Source of the DNA: Acidovorax sp. SUPP3334
GTDB taxonomy: Bacteria > Pseudomonadota > Gammaproteobacteria > Burkholderiales > Burkholderiaceae_C
DNA length: 64,000 nt
Direction: 5' to 3'
Assembly (NCBI RefSeq): GCF_030159055.1
Contig: NZ_BQXQ01000002.1
Location: 122,784 to 186,783 of the forward strand
The position numbers and the translations under genes are program-made. Every line of letters begins with the position of its first letter. Within the stretch, counting starts at the first letter, position 1. The notes beneath the pieces are model-generated. The model had not been told where the DNA came from and did not search any database. It worked only from the letters and a program-made list of their open reading frames with translations. Positions 53,183 through 62,098 of the stretch are shown piece after piece.

Positions 53183-53368
53183 GCCCGCTCACTCAGGCGC
53201 ATCCGGGCGCCGTGCCGTCCCGGCGCGGCCAAGAGCCCCAGCCCTTGCCGCCTGTTCCCGCTGCCGCTGACCTGTCGCTGCCCTCTCGGCTCGCGGTACG
53301 GCGCCTGCCTCGGCGGGCTGACCAACAAGCGCCTGCCCGTCCCGTTTTGCCCAACCCAGGAGATGCCA

Positions 53369-54571
53369 ATGACGACCCCCTTGTTCAGAACCGCCACCCT
53401 CGCCGCCCTGCTGGCCGCTGCCGGCATGCTCGGCACCGTGGGCGTGGCCCAGGCACAAGGTTCCGCCGTCCAGGCCTCACAGCCCGCCACCGCCAATGCC
53501 GTGGCGGCGCACTACGCCACGCTGGTGCACGCCAACTACGAAGACACGCTGAACGCGGCCAAAACCATGCAGGCCGCCATCAAGGCCTTCACCGCCAAGC
53601 CTTCGGTGGAGACGCTGGCCGAGGCCCGCAAGACCTGGCTGGCCGCGCGCGAGTTCTACGGCCAGACCGAAGCCTTCCGCTTCTACGGCGGCCCGATCGA
53701 CGACGACAAGGGCCCCGAAGGCCAGATCAACGCCTGGCCCATGGACGAGTCGTACGTGGACAGCGTGGAAGGCAAGCCCGATGCCGGCCTGGTGAACAAC
53801 CGCAAATTCGCCATCACCAAGAAAGCCCTGTCCGGGCAGAACGAGCGCGGCGGCGAGGAAAACATCGCCACCGGCTGGCACGCGATCGAATTCTTCCTGT
53901 GGGGCCAGGACCTTTCCGAAACCGGCCCCGGCGACCGCAACTTCGAGGACTTCGTGGACGGCAAGGGCAAGAACGCCGACCGCCGCCGGCAGTACCTGAC
54001 CGTCGTCACCGACCTGCTCATCGACGACCTCACCTTCCTCGTGAAAGCCTGGGACCCGAAAGCCAGGAACAACTACCGCGCCCAGTTCGCCAAGGGCGGA
54101 CAGGAATCGGTGCGCAAGATGCTGGTGGGCCTGGGCTCGCTCTCGCGCGGCGAACTGGCCGGCGAGCGGCTGGAAGTGGCGCTCAACAGCCAGGACCAGG
54201 AAGACGAGCACTCCTGCTTTTCCGACAACACGCACCGCGACGCCGTGACCAACGCGCAGGGCATTCAGAACGTGTGGCTGGGCCAGTACCGCCGCGCCGA
54301 CGGCAGCCAGGTGCAGGGCCCATCGCTGCGCGACCTGGTGGCCGCCAAGGACGCGGCCCTGGCCGAGAAGACCACGCAGCAGATCGCCGCGTCGGTGAAG
54401 GCGGCCGAAGCCATCCAGGCGCCGTTCGACCGCGAAATCATCGGCGAGAAGGACGCGCCGGGCCGCCAGCGCATCCAAAAGACCATCGACAGCCTGAGCG
54501 CCCAGTCCAAGGACCTGGTCGCCGCCGCCAACGCCATCGGCATCACCCGGCTGACCCTCGTGCAACCCTGA
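53369..54571 (+). CDS. imelysin family iron-regulated periplasmic protein
   Basis: A 400-residue protein from the ATG at 53369, with AGGAG 6 nt upstream; an ATG six bases earlier is in frame but overlaps that site. The signal peptide covers residues about 1-30 (cut at VAQAQ). The imelysin fold has two helical bundles; the GxHxxE motif is intact in ATGWHAIEFFLWGQDLSETG, and the second marker is RRRQYLTVVTDLLIDDLTFLV. Members bind metal or take part in iron uptake (EfeO/IrpA-like); a peptidase role was claimed for some. First gene of a four-gene operon behind a Fur box. Confidence 0.92.
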   Translation: MTTPLFRTATLAALLAAAGMLGTVGVAQAQGSAVQASQPATANAVAAHYATLVHANYEDTLNAAKTMQAAIKAFTAKPSVETLAEARKTWLAAREFYGQTEAFRFYGGPIDDDKGPEGQINAWPMDESYVDSVEGKPDAGLVNNRKFAITKKALSGQNERGGEENIATGWHAIEFFLWGQDLSETGPGDRNFEDFVDGKGKNADRRRQYLTVVTDLLIDDLTFLVKAWDPKARNNYRAQFAKGGQESVRKMLVGLGSLSRGELAGERLEVALNSQDQEDEHSCFSDNTHRDAVTNAQGIQNVWLGQYRRADGSQVQGPSLRDLVAAKDAALAEKTTQQIAASVKAAEAIQAPFDREIIGEKDAPGRQRIQKTIDSLSAQSKDLVAAANAIGITRLTLVQP

Positions 54572-54579
54572 TCGCCGCG

Positions 54580-56049
54580 ATGCGTTTCCTGAAAGCCTTC
54601 CACCGCCGCCGCACCTGGCGGCTGGCCACCGCCAGCGCGGGCCTGGCGGCGGCCGCCACGGGCCTGGTCGCCAGCGGCAACCCCGACCCGCTGGGCGAGA
54701 AGCCCGGCGGCGACACCACGGTGTTCGCCACCGGGCGCAATGCCTTTTCGTTCCCCGCAGCCAACCTGCCGGACGACGAGCGCACGCGCTTCGTCATCGG
54801 CAACTCGTTCTTTCGCCGCAACTGGGTGGAGGCACCCGCCTCGACCAAGGCGCGCGACGGCCTGGGGCCGCACTTCATCGCGCGCTCGTGCGGCGGCTGC
54901 CACGTGCAGGACGGCCGTGGCGAGCCGCCGGAAATCTTCAACCGCCTGGGCGAAACGAAGGACCCCACGGTGGCGCTGCTGATTCGCCTGTCGATCCCCG
55001 GCGCAGACGGCCACGGCGGGCCGCTGCACGAGCCCGTGTACGGCGACCAGTTCAACAACGCGGGCATCACGGGCGTGAAGCCCGAGGGCCGTGTCACGCT
55101 GCGCTACGACACCATCGACGGCAAATTCGCCGACGGCACGCCGTACTCGCTGCTGGCCCCGAAATACGGCTTTACCGACCTGGGGTACGGGCCCATGCAC
55201 CCCGAGGTGATGATCAGCCCGCGCATCGCGCCGCAAATCATCGGCGTGGGGCTGCTGGAAGCCATCGACGAGGCCGACATCCTGGCCAATGCCGCCGACC
55301 AGGCCAAGGCGCCCGGCCCCATCAAGGGCGTGCCCAACCGCGTGTGGGACGCGCCCTCGGCGCGCATGATGATCGGCCGCTTCGGCTGGAAGGGCAATGT
55401 GGCCACCATCGCGCACCAGACCGGCGGCGCCTTCGTGGGCGACATGGGCATCACCTCGCGCCACTTCCCCAACGAGGCCTGCACGCCCGCCCAGAAAGAC
55501 TGCCTGGCCGCCCCGAGCGGCAGGAGCGGCGGCCAGCAGGGCCAGCCCGGCGTGGAGATCGACGACAAGACCTTCGACGACGTGGTGTTCTACCAGGCCA
55601 CGCTGGCGCCGCCCGCGCGGCGCAAGGTGAACGACGTGCAGGTGCAGCGCGGCCAGGCGCTCTTCGCGCAGGCCCAGTGCGCCGCCTGCCACCGCCCCAG
55701 CTACGTGACCAGGGAAGGGCCATTCCCGCGCCTGACCAGCAAAGCCGTTTCGGGCCAGCGCATCTGGCCCTACACCGACATGCTGCTGCACGACATGGGC
55801 GAAGCCCTGGCGGACCACCGGCCCGACTTCGCGGCCAACGGCCGGCAGTGGAAGACGCCGCCGCTCTGGGGCGCCGGACTGATCCAGGACGTGAACGGCC
55901 ACACCCGCCTGCTGCACGACGGCCGCGCGCGCGGCGTGCTCGAAGCCATTCTGTGGCATGGCGGCGAAGCCGAAGGCGCCAAGCAGAACGTGCTCAAGAT
56001 GAACAAGGCCGAGCGCGATGCGCTGGTGCAATTCGTGGAGTCGCTATGA
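54580..56049 (+). CDS. di-heme oxidoreductase (DUF1111 / DHOR family)
   Basis: A 489-residue c-type cytochrome protein. Two heme sites are seen: CGGCH at residues 104-108 and CAACH at 367-371. The N-terminus has a basic start and a hydrophobic segment (LATASAGLAAAATGLVASG) for export. It follows the imelysin gene by 8 bp and overlaps the next start by 4 nt. Such proteins (once called thiol oxidoreductases) sit with imelysins in pseudomonad iron operons, where they may oxidise Fe(II) or handle electrons during iron uptake; this role is inferred from the setting. Confidence 0.9.
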   Translation: MRFLKAFHRRRTWRLATASAGLAAAATGLVASGNPDPLGEKPGGDTTVFATGRNAFSFPAANLPDDERTRFVIGNSFFRRNWVEAPASTKARDGLGPHFIARSCGGCHVQDGRGEPPEIFNRLGETKDPTVALLIRLSIPGADGHGGPLHEPVYGDQFNNAGITGVKPEGRVTLRYDTIDGKFADGTPYSLLAPKYGFTDLGYGPMHPEVMISPRIAPQIIGVGLLEAIDEADILANAADQAKAPGPIKGVPNRVWDAPSARMMIGRFGWKGNVATIAHQTGGAFVGDMGITSRHFPNEACTPAQKDCLAAPSGRSGGQQGQPGVEIDDKTFDDVVFYQATLAPPARRKVNDVQVQRGQALFAQAQCAACHRPSYVTREGPFPRLTSKAVSGQRIWPYTDMLLHDMGEALADHRPDFAANGRQWKTPPLWGAGLIQDVNGHTRLLHDGRARGVLEAILWHGGEAEGAKQNVLKMNKAERDALVQFVESL

Positions 56050-57200
56050 CGAAGTTCCCCTTCCCCTGCCCTCCTCGCCCTCCTCGCCCTCCTCGCCCTA
56101 TGAGCGCTATGAGCCCTGTTCGACGCCTGGCCGCCGTGGCGCTGTGCGCCCTGGCCGGCGCTGCGGCCACCGCCACCGCGCAGACCGACTGGCGGCACGA
56201 TGCCGTGCCGTTCTACGACACCACGCACGCGCTGCAAAGCCTGTACGGCCACTGGGCGCTGCCACGCGCGGGCGATTTCGCCACGGCCGCGCAGGCCCTG
56301 CCGCCCGCGCTGCGCGCCCTGTGCGAGGCACCGCCCGCACAGGCCGGCGCGGCGCTCAACGCTGCCCGCAGCGCCTGGCGCAGCACCATGCTCGCGTGGG
56401 AAAGCCTGGGCGCCGTGGCCGTGGGCCCGGTGATCGCGCGGCGCACGCAGCGCCAGATCGACTTTGCGCCCACCCGCCCGCAGCTGATCGAGCGCGCCAT
56501 CAAAACGCAGCCACAGGGCGCCAAGGCCTTCGAGCGCGTGGGCACGCCGGCCAAGGGCTTGCCCGCGATCGAATGGCTGCTGTGGACGCAGCCGGCTCAG
56601 CCGGCCACGTCCGCGTGCCGGTATGCGGTGGAAGCCGCGCTGGACGTGGAGCGCGAGGCCGTCGCCCTCAAGGCGGCGTTCGACGGCGCAGCCACCACCG
56701 ACTGGGCCGCCGAGGACGAGCAGGAGCGCTCCACCCAAGCCATGGGCGAGTTCATCAACCAATGGGTGGGCGGCATCGAGCGCCTGCGCTGGGCCCACAT
56801 GGAAAAGCCCTTGCGCGCCGCCCAGGGCACGCGCGCGCCGGACTATCCGCGCGCCGCCGGCGGCCTCACGCCCGAAGCCTGGGCCGCCGAGTGGAACGCC
56901 TTGCGCACGCTGGCCGTGCTGCCCGAAGGCGCCGCGCTGCCCAAGCCCGGCGAGGCCCTGGTGCCGCTCGAAACCTACCTGCGCGGGCGGGGACTGAACC
57001 CGCTGGCCGACCAATTGCGCGCCACCGCCTTGCGCATCGACGCTGCCATGGCGGCGGCCCAGAAGGCCGGCACCGCCAAGGGCGGCCCGCAAGTGCTCGA
57101 AGCGGCCAAGGAACTGAGCGCGCTCAAACGCCTGGCCGAGGCGGAGGTCGCGCCGGCCCTGCAGGTGAGCATCGGCTTCTCCGATGCCGATGGGGACTGA
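56046..57200 (+). CDS. second imelysin family protein
   Basis: A 384-residue protein that starts in an ATGA overlap with the previous stop. Its first 20 residues are Pro/Arg-rich (PPRPPRPPRP, coded by a 9-bp tandem repeat) and precede the signal peptide (RRLAAVALCALAGAAATATAQ), so a start at 56100 (MSAMSPVRRL) may be the true one. The imelysin motif is changed: the place of GxHxxE reads KGLPAIEWLLWTQ, with Pro for His. RLRWAHMEKPLRA is a second family segment. The two imelysins of the operon thus differ in the motif and may have different roles. Confidence 0.88.
   Translation: MTKFPFPCPPRPPRPPRPMSAMSPVRRLAAVALCALAGAAATATAQTDWRHDAVPFYDTTHALQSLYGHWALPRAGDFATAAQALPPALRALCEAPPAQAGAALNAARSAWRSTMLAWESLGAVAVGPVIARRTQRQIDFAPTRPQLIERAIKTQPQGAKAFERVGTPAKGLPAIEWLLWTQPAQPATSACRYAVEAALDVEREAVALKAAFDGAATTDWAAEDEQERSTQAMGEFINQWVGGIERLRWAHMEKPLRAAQGTRAPDYPRAAGGLTPEAWAAEWNALRTLAVLPEGAALPKPGEALVPLETYLRGRGLNPLADQLRATALRIDAAMAAAQKAGTAKGGPQVLEAAKELSALKRLAEAEVAPALQVSIGFSDADGD
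56068..56094. repeat. 9-bp tandem repeat at the start of the second imelysin gene
   Basis: Three exact GCCCTCCTC units. They code for the Pro-Pro-Arg run if translation begins at 56046, or belong to the leader if it begins at 56100. Confidence 0.8.
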
Positions 57201-57204
57201 CGCG

Positions 57205-58383
57205 ATGGCGGCCGCACGAACGGACGGCGCCTCGTCGATGCCAATACGCCTGAGCCGCCGGCAGGCGCTGCGCATCGGCGCGGGCCTTGGCCTGGCCGTG
57301 CCGCTGGCGGCCGCCTGGGGCAGGCCGGGCGCCGCGCAGGGCACCCTGCGACTGGCCGCAGCCTGGCAGCAGGAGGATGGCGGCTACCGCATCGGCGTGC
57401 TGGCAGCCCAACCCGGTCAGAACACGCCGCTGCAGGTCGCGCACGCGCTGGACATTCCCACCCGCGCCCACGGCCTGTGCCCCTTGCCCGACGGCAGCAT
57501 CGTGGCGGCATCGCGCCGCCCCGGCGACTGGCTCGTGCGATGGTGGCCGGACGCCGCGCGAGAACCGGTGTGGCAGTGGTCGGACGGCGCCCGCTCGTTC
57601 AACGGGCATGTGATCGCCTCCCCGGACGGACGGCTGCTCTACGCCACCGAGACCGATGCCGAGACCGGCCAGAGCTTCGCCGTGCAGCGCAACGCGCAAA
57701 CGCTGGAGACGTTGCAAGCGTGGCCCACGCAAGGCATCGATGCGCATGAACTCATCTGGGACCGTCGCACGCTGGCGGGCGGTTTCCCCACCTTGCTCGT
57801 CGCCAATGGCGGCGTGCCGACAGCCCCCGAAACCGGCCGCGTCAAGCGCGCGCTGGACACCATGGATTCGTCCATCGTGCGGCTGCACGGCCGCACCGGC
57901 GAAGTGCTGGGCCAATGGCGGCTGGACGATCGCCGGTTGAGCCTGCGGCACCTGGCGTGGAACAGCGAAGGAACCGTCCTGGGCATTGCGCTTCAGGCCG
58001 AACACGACGGCCAGACGCTCCGTGAAGCAGCCCCCGTGCTGGCGCTTTTCGATGGCAAGGGCTTGCAGGCTGCAGCCCCACCACCCGCCCAGCTGCGAGG
58101 CGGTCTGCGCGGATATGGCGGCAGCATCGCCGCCACCCGCGAAGGCTGGGCTGTCAGTTGCCCGAAAGCTCAGGGGATTGCGGCGTTCTGCACGCAAGGC
58201 GAATGGCAGCGGCTGATAGCGCTGCCCGAGGTCTGTGCGCTGGCGGTGCAAGGTACTGCGCTCTGGGCGGCAGGGCTCGACCATACGCTCGAAGAGGCCC
58301 TCAAGACGGCCCCCCGCAGCCACGCACACCACGGCGAACTGTCGAAGGCGCGGGTGGACAACCATTGGGTGCTGGCCGGGTAA
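57205..58383 (+). CDS. DUF1513 family exported protein
   Basis: A 392-residue protein with a twin-arginine-like leader (LSRRQALRIGAGLGLAVPLA, cut near GAAQ). The mature domain looks like a beta-propeller: blades SIVAASRRPGDWLVRWWPD, HVIASPDGRLLYATETDAETG and SIVRLHGRTGEVLGQWRLDD are visible. DUF1513 genes close the imelysin/DHOR operons of pseudomonads, so this completes the set. ATGs at 57184 and 57190 overlap the previous stop; 57205 has GGGGA at a good distance. Function unknown, linked to iron by position. Confidence 0.88.
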   Translation: MAAARTDGASSMPIRLSRRQALRIGAGLGLAVPLAAAWGRPGAAQGTLRLAAAWQQEDGGYRIGVLAAQPGQNTPLQVAHALDIPTRAHGLCPLPDGSIVAASRRPGDWLVRWWPDAAREPVWQWSDGARSFNGHVIASPDGRLLYATETDAETGQSFAVQRNAQTLETLQAWPTQGIDAHELIWDRRTLAGGFPTLLVANGGVPTAPETGRVKRALDTMDSSIVRLHGRTGEVLGQWRLDDRRLSLRHLAWNSEGTVLGIALQAEHDGQTLREAAPVLALFDGKGLQAAAPPPAQLRGGLRGYGGSIAATREGWAVSCPKAQGIAAFCTQGEWQRLIALPEVCALAVQGTALWAAGLDHTLEEALKTAPRSHAHHGELSKARVDNHWVLAG

Positions 58384-58519
58384 ACCCTGCTTTCGCATGC
58401 CATGGCCTTGTTACTTTAGATAACACATGGCGTGTTGCAGTGCCGACGAGAAAGTCGTGGGCGGCGGCCACCAGGCCAGCACTGGCCGGGCAGCCCCCTC
58501 TCGCAGAAGGCTTTGAGCG

Positions 58520-60982
58520 TCAATCCACCACGGTCAGCTTGGCCACCGACAGCGCCAGCCACTTGGTGCCATGCCGGGGGAAATTCACCTGCGCACGCGC
58601 GTCGTCGCCAGTGCCCTCCAGCGCCAGCACCTTGCCCTCGCCGAACTTGGTGTGGAAAACGCCCAATCCCACCCGCAACCCGTGCGAGGGGGCGGTCTTC
58701 TGCGCCGGGACCGGCGGGCTGGCGAACGATTCCGACTTGTAGCCAAATCCACCCCTAGCGCTTGATCCATATGCGCCACCAGCTCCTGAATTAGGAGCAA
58801 AGGTGCCAAAACCCTGCTGCTTGGGCGTGATCCATTTCAGCGCGGCTTCCGGCAGTTCGTCGAAGAACCGGCTCTTGACGTTGTAGCGCGTCTGGCCGTG
58901 CAGCAGCCGGGTCTGCGAGTGGCTCAGGTACAGGCGCTTTCGCGCCCGGGTGATGGCCACGTACATCAGTCGGCGTTCTTCTTCCAGCCCCTCGCGGTCG
59001 CTCATGGCGTTCTCATGGGGGAACAGCCCTTCTTCCATACCGCCGATGAAGACCGCATCGAACTCCAGGCCCTTGGACGCATGCACGGTCATGAGCTGCA
59101 CGGCATCCTGCCCGGCCTGCGCCTGGTTGTCGCCCGCCTCCAGCGCCGCGTGGGTCAGGAAGGCGGCCAGGGGCGAGAGCGTCTCCCCGGTATCGGTGTC
59201 CACGATGCCGGCCACGCCACCCGGCAGCGGCTCGTCGGTGGTGGGCAGGGCCGGGTCCAGGCCCTGGCTCGCCGGGCTTTGCGTGAGCGGGGTGCCGTGC
59301 TCGTCCACCGGCAGCGCGATGGCGTCGCGCCCGAAGCCTTCCTGCGTGACGAAGCTCTCGGCCGCGTTCACCAGTTCCTGCAGGTTCTCGATGCGGTCGG
59401 CGCCTTCCTTCTCGGTGCGAAAGTGCTCCAGCAGGCCGCTCGATTCGAGCATCTGCTCGATGATGCCGCGCAACGTCATTCCCTGGGTCTGCTCGCGCAG
59501 CACATCGACCAGGGCGACGAAGCTGCCCAGGTTGGCGCCGGCCTTGCCCGGCACGGCGGTGACGGCGTCGTGCAGCGAGCAGCCCGCGCTGCGTGCCGCG
59601 TCCTGCAGCACCTCGACCGTGCGCGCGCCGATGCCGCGCGGCGGGAAATTGACCACGCGCAGAAAGCTCGTGTCGTCGTGCGGGTTCTCCAGCACTCGAA
59701 GGTACGCCAGCGCGTGCTTGATTTCAGCCCGCTCGAAGAACCGCAGCCCGCCGTACACCCGGTAGGGCACCGCCGCATTGAACAGGGCCGACTCGATCAC
59801 CCGGCTTTGCGCATTGCTGCGGTAGAGCACGGCGACTTCCTTGCGCTCAAAACCATCGCTGCGCACGAGCTGGCGGATCTCCTCCACCATCCACTGCGCT
59901 TCGGCCAGATCGGTGGTGGCTTCGAACACGCGCACCGGCTCGCCCGGCCCTTGCGTGGTGCGCAGGTTCTTGCCCAGGCGCTTGCTGTTGTGGCTGATGA
60001 GGGCGTTGGCCGAATCGAGGATGTTGCTGTAACTGCGGTAGTTCTGCTCCAGCTTGATCTGGCGCTGCACGTCGAACTCGCGCACGAAGTCGGCCATGTT
60101 GCCCACGCGCGCCCCGCGAAAGGCGTAGATGCTCTGGTCGTCGTCGCCCACGGCGATCACGCTGCCGCGGGCCTGGAAATGGCCTTCCACCGTATCGCCC
60201 GCCAGTTGCTTGAGCCACGCGTACTGCAGCTTGTTCGTGTCCTGGAACTCGTCCACCAGGATGTGCTGGAACCGCCGCTGGTAGTGCTCGCGCACCGGGT
60301 CGTTGTCGCGCAGCAGCTCGTAGCTGCGCAGCATCAGCTCGCCGAAATCGACCACGCCCTCGCGCTGGCATTGCTCTTCATACAGCTGGTACAGCTCGAC
60401 CTTCTTGCGGGCATCGGCATCGCGCGCATCCACGTCGCCGGGGCGCAGGCCCTCTTCCTTGCAGCCGCTGATGAAGTACTGCACCTGCTTCGGGGGAAAG
60501 CGTTCCTCGTCGATGTTGAACTGCTTGCACAGGCGCTTGACGGCCGAGAGCTGGTCTTGCGTGTCCAGGATCTGGAAGGCCTGCGGCAGACCGGCCAGCT
60601 TGTAGTGCGCGCGCAGCAGCCGGTTGCACAGGCCGTGGAACGTGCCGATCCACATGCCGCGAATATTCACCGGCAGCATGGCCGAGAGGCGCAGGACCAT
60701 TTCCTTGGCGGCTTTGTTGGTGAAGGTGACGGCCAGGATGCCGCCGGGGGTGGCGTAGCCGTTTTGCAGCAGCCAGGCGATGCGGGTGGTGAGCACGCGG
60801 GTCTTGCCCGATCCCGCGCCCGCGAGGATCAGGGCGTGCCCGGCCGGCAGCGTGACCGCCGCCAGTTGCTCGTCGTTCAGGTTCTGCAGCAGCGGCGAAG
60901 CGGCATCGGACTGCGGCGCGGGGCCGGCGTCGCCAGCACCAAAAGGCGCTGGCGCGCCGGAAAACAGGTCGTGTGGGAGCAT
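58520..60982 (-). CDS. uvrD: UvrD/Rep-type DNA helicase
   Basis: An 820-residue superfamily I 3'-5' helicase for excision and mismatch repair. Motifs: Walker A AGAGSGKTRVLTTRIAWL at about 55, Ia TFTNKAAKEM, II VDEFQDTNKLQY, III GDDDQSIYAFRGA, IV EQNYRS, V VHASKGLEFDAVF and VI YVAITRARKRLYL. The C-terminal ~55 residues form the Tudor-like module ending in ALSVAKLTVVD. Between helicase and C-terminal module, residues about 729-748 (NSGAGGAYGSSARGGFGYK region) are encoded by a copy of the interspersed repeat. The start at 60980-60982 (MLPHDLFSG) is about 30 residues before the core. It is leftward and ends opposite the DUF1513 gene. Confidence 0.95.
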   Translation of the reverse strand: MLPHDLFSGAPAPFGAGDAGPAPQSDAASPLLQNLNDEQLAAVTLPAGHALILAGAGSGKTRVLTTRIAWLLQNGYATPGGILAVTFTNKAAKEMVLRLSAMLPVNIRGMWIGTFHGLCNRLLRAHYKLAGLPQAFQILDTQDQLSAVKRLCKQFNIDEERFPPKQVQYFISGCKEEGLRPGDVDARDADARKKVELYQLYEEQCQREGVVDFGELMLRSYELLRDNDPVREHYQRRFQHILVDEFQDTNKLQYAWLKQLAGDTVEGHFQARGSVIAVGDDDQSIYAFRGARVGNMADFVREFDVQRQIKLEQNYRSYSNILDSANALISHNSKRLGKNLRTTQGPGEPVRVFEATTDLAEAQWMVEEIRQLVRSDGFERKEVAVLYRSNAQSRVIESALFNAAVPYRVYGGLRFFERAEIKHALAYLRVLENPHDDTSFLRVVNFPPRGIGARTVEVLQDAARSAGCSLHDAVTAVPGKAGANLGSFVALVDVLREQTQGMTLRGIIEQMLESSGLLEHFRTEKEGADRIENLQELVNAAESFVTQEGFGRDAIALPVDEHGTPLTQSPASQGLDPALPTTDEPLPGGVAGIVDTDTGETLSPLAAFLTHAALEAGDNQAQAGQDAVQLMTVHASKGLEFDAVFIGGMEEGLFPHENAMSDREGLEEERRLMYVAITRARKRLYLSHSQTRLLHGQTRYNVKSRFFDELPEAALKWITPKQQGFGTFAPNSGAGGAYGSSARGGFGYKSESFASPPVPAQKTAPSHGLRVGLGVFHTKFGEGKVLALEGTGDDARAQVNFPRHGTKWLALSVAKLTVVD
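58741..58798 (-). repeat. interspersed palindromic repeat, copy I, inside uvrD
   Basis: On the coding strand: GCTCCTAATTCAGGAGC (58782-58798), TGGTGGCGCATATGG, ATCAAGCGCTAGGGG and TGGATTTGGCT. It has the same order of parts as copy G and is translated as a Gly/Ser-rich linker. Confidence 0.65.
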
Positions 60983-61029
60983 TCCGCCATTGTAGAAACC
61001 TCCACCGGCCGCACTGGGCCGTGGGGCTG

Positions 61030-61935
61030 CTACGCCCCGCCGCGGGGTCGCCCGGGCGGCTGCGTCGTGCGGCGCAGGCCATCCACCGCGTCGGCCTCGA
61101 AGTCCTTCCACAGCGCATCGCGCCGCTGCAGGGTTTGCGCCACTTCGGCGTGCCGCTGCTGCGCCACGGCCGACACCAACGCGTTGCACAGGAAGAACGC
61201 AGCGGTGTACGAATCGAACGGCGATGCATTGGCCGTGGCCACCAGCAGGCTGTGGTGGGCGCACGCGACGATGGGCGCGGCAGCGCTGTCGGTGATGGCG
61301 ATCACCGTGCAGCCCTGCTGCCGAAAGTGCTGCGCAGCCAGCAGCGCGCCGTTGGAATAGCGGCGGATGGTGAACACCAGCAACACATCCTGCGGCTGGG
61401 TCCACAGCAGCCGGTCCACGGCGAACGGCGCGCCCGCGCCCAGTTCCAGCACATGCGCGCGGCACATGTTGAGGTGCGTGGTGAGGTAGGACGAAACGGG
61501 CACGCTGTTCTTCTCGGCCATCACGAAAACGCGGCCCTTGCAGCCGCTGATGGCGTCCACCACCGCCCCGAACACGGCCATGTCCAGCCCCTGCCGCGTG
61601 GCGGTGAGGTTGTGCTGGTCGTGCAGCAAGGCATCGTCCACGCACTCGGCCAGCGTGCGGTCGCTGCCGATGGTGGCCCGCGTGCGCTGGGCGGGCGTCT
61701 GCAGCAACACCGTCACCTCGCTGCGGGCCTCGCGGCGCACCTCGGCCAGGCTGGCATACCCCAGCTTGGCAAAAAGACGCACAACGGTAGAGGCGCTGGT
61801 GCCGGCGCGCGACGCCATGGCACTGGCCGAATCGAGCAGGCCATCGGGGTAATGGCGCTGCAGATCGTCCGCCAGCGCTCGCTCGCTGGCCGTCAGGGTG
61901 GATGCGTGAAGAACGAGCCGTTCGGTCAGGAGCAT
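61030..61935 (-). CDS. MurR/RpiR family transcriptional regulator
   Basis: A 301-residue regulator. The N-terminal RpiR helix-turn-helix is in DSASAMASRAGTSASTVVRLFAKLGYASLAEVR, given here in two parts, and the C-terminal SIS sugar-isomerase domain has GRVFVMAEKNSVPVSSYLTT, VLLVFTIRRYSNGALLAAQH and GCTVIAITDSAAAPI. SIS domains bind sugar phosphates, but members next to peptidase and transporter genes in this family may have other ligands. The ATG at 61933-61935 is used. It is divergent from the M20 peptidase gene, with a palindrome TGAAAT-ATTC-ATTTCA in the gap that is its likely site. Confidence 0.9.
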   Translation of the reverse strand: MLLTERLVLHASTLTASERALADDLQRHYPDGLLDSASAMASRAGTSASTVVRLFAKLGYASLAEVRREARSEVTVLLQTPAQRTRATIGSDRTLAECVDDALLHDQHNLTATRQGLDMAVFGAVVDAISGCKGRVFVMAEKNSVPVSSYLTTHLNMCRAHVLELGAGAPFAVDRLLWTQPQDVLLVFTIRRYSNGALLAAQHFRQQGCTVIAITDSAAAPIVACAHHSLLVATANASPFDSYTAAFFLCNALVSAVAQQRHAEVAQTLQRRDALWKDFEADAVDGLRRTTQPPGRPRGGA

Positions 61936-62066
61936 GGCGAAAGTACTACGGTAGGCAGACGTTGGAAGGTGGCGGCGATCGACGGCGGTCGGCAGCGCCC
62001 ACCAGCGCCGGCAAGCATAGCGACAGCGGCTTTTTTGCAATGATTTTTTCAAAAATATATGATGAT

Positions 62067-62082
62067 TGAAATATTCATTTCA
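62067..62082. promoter_or_regulatory. candidate RpiR operator
   Basis: TGAAAT (62067-62072), ATTC, ATTTCA (62077-62082): a perfect dyad in the AT-rich gap between the regulator and peptidase genes, 17 bp before the M20 start. Confidence 0.6.
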
Positions 62083-62098
62083 CCCAACGACTCAGCCC

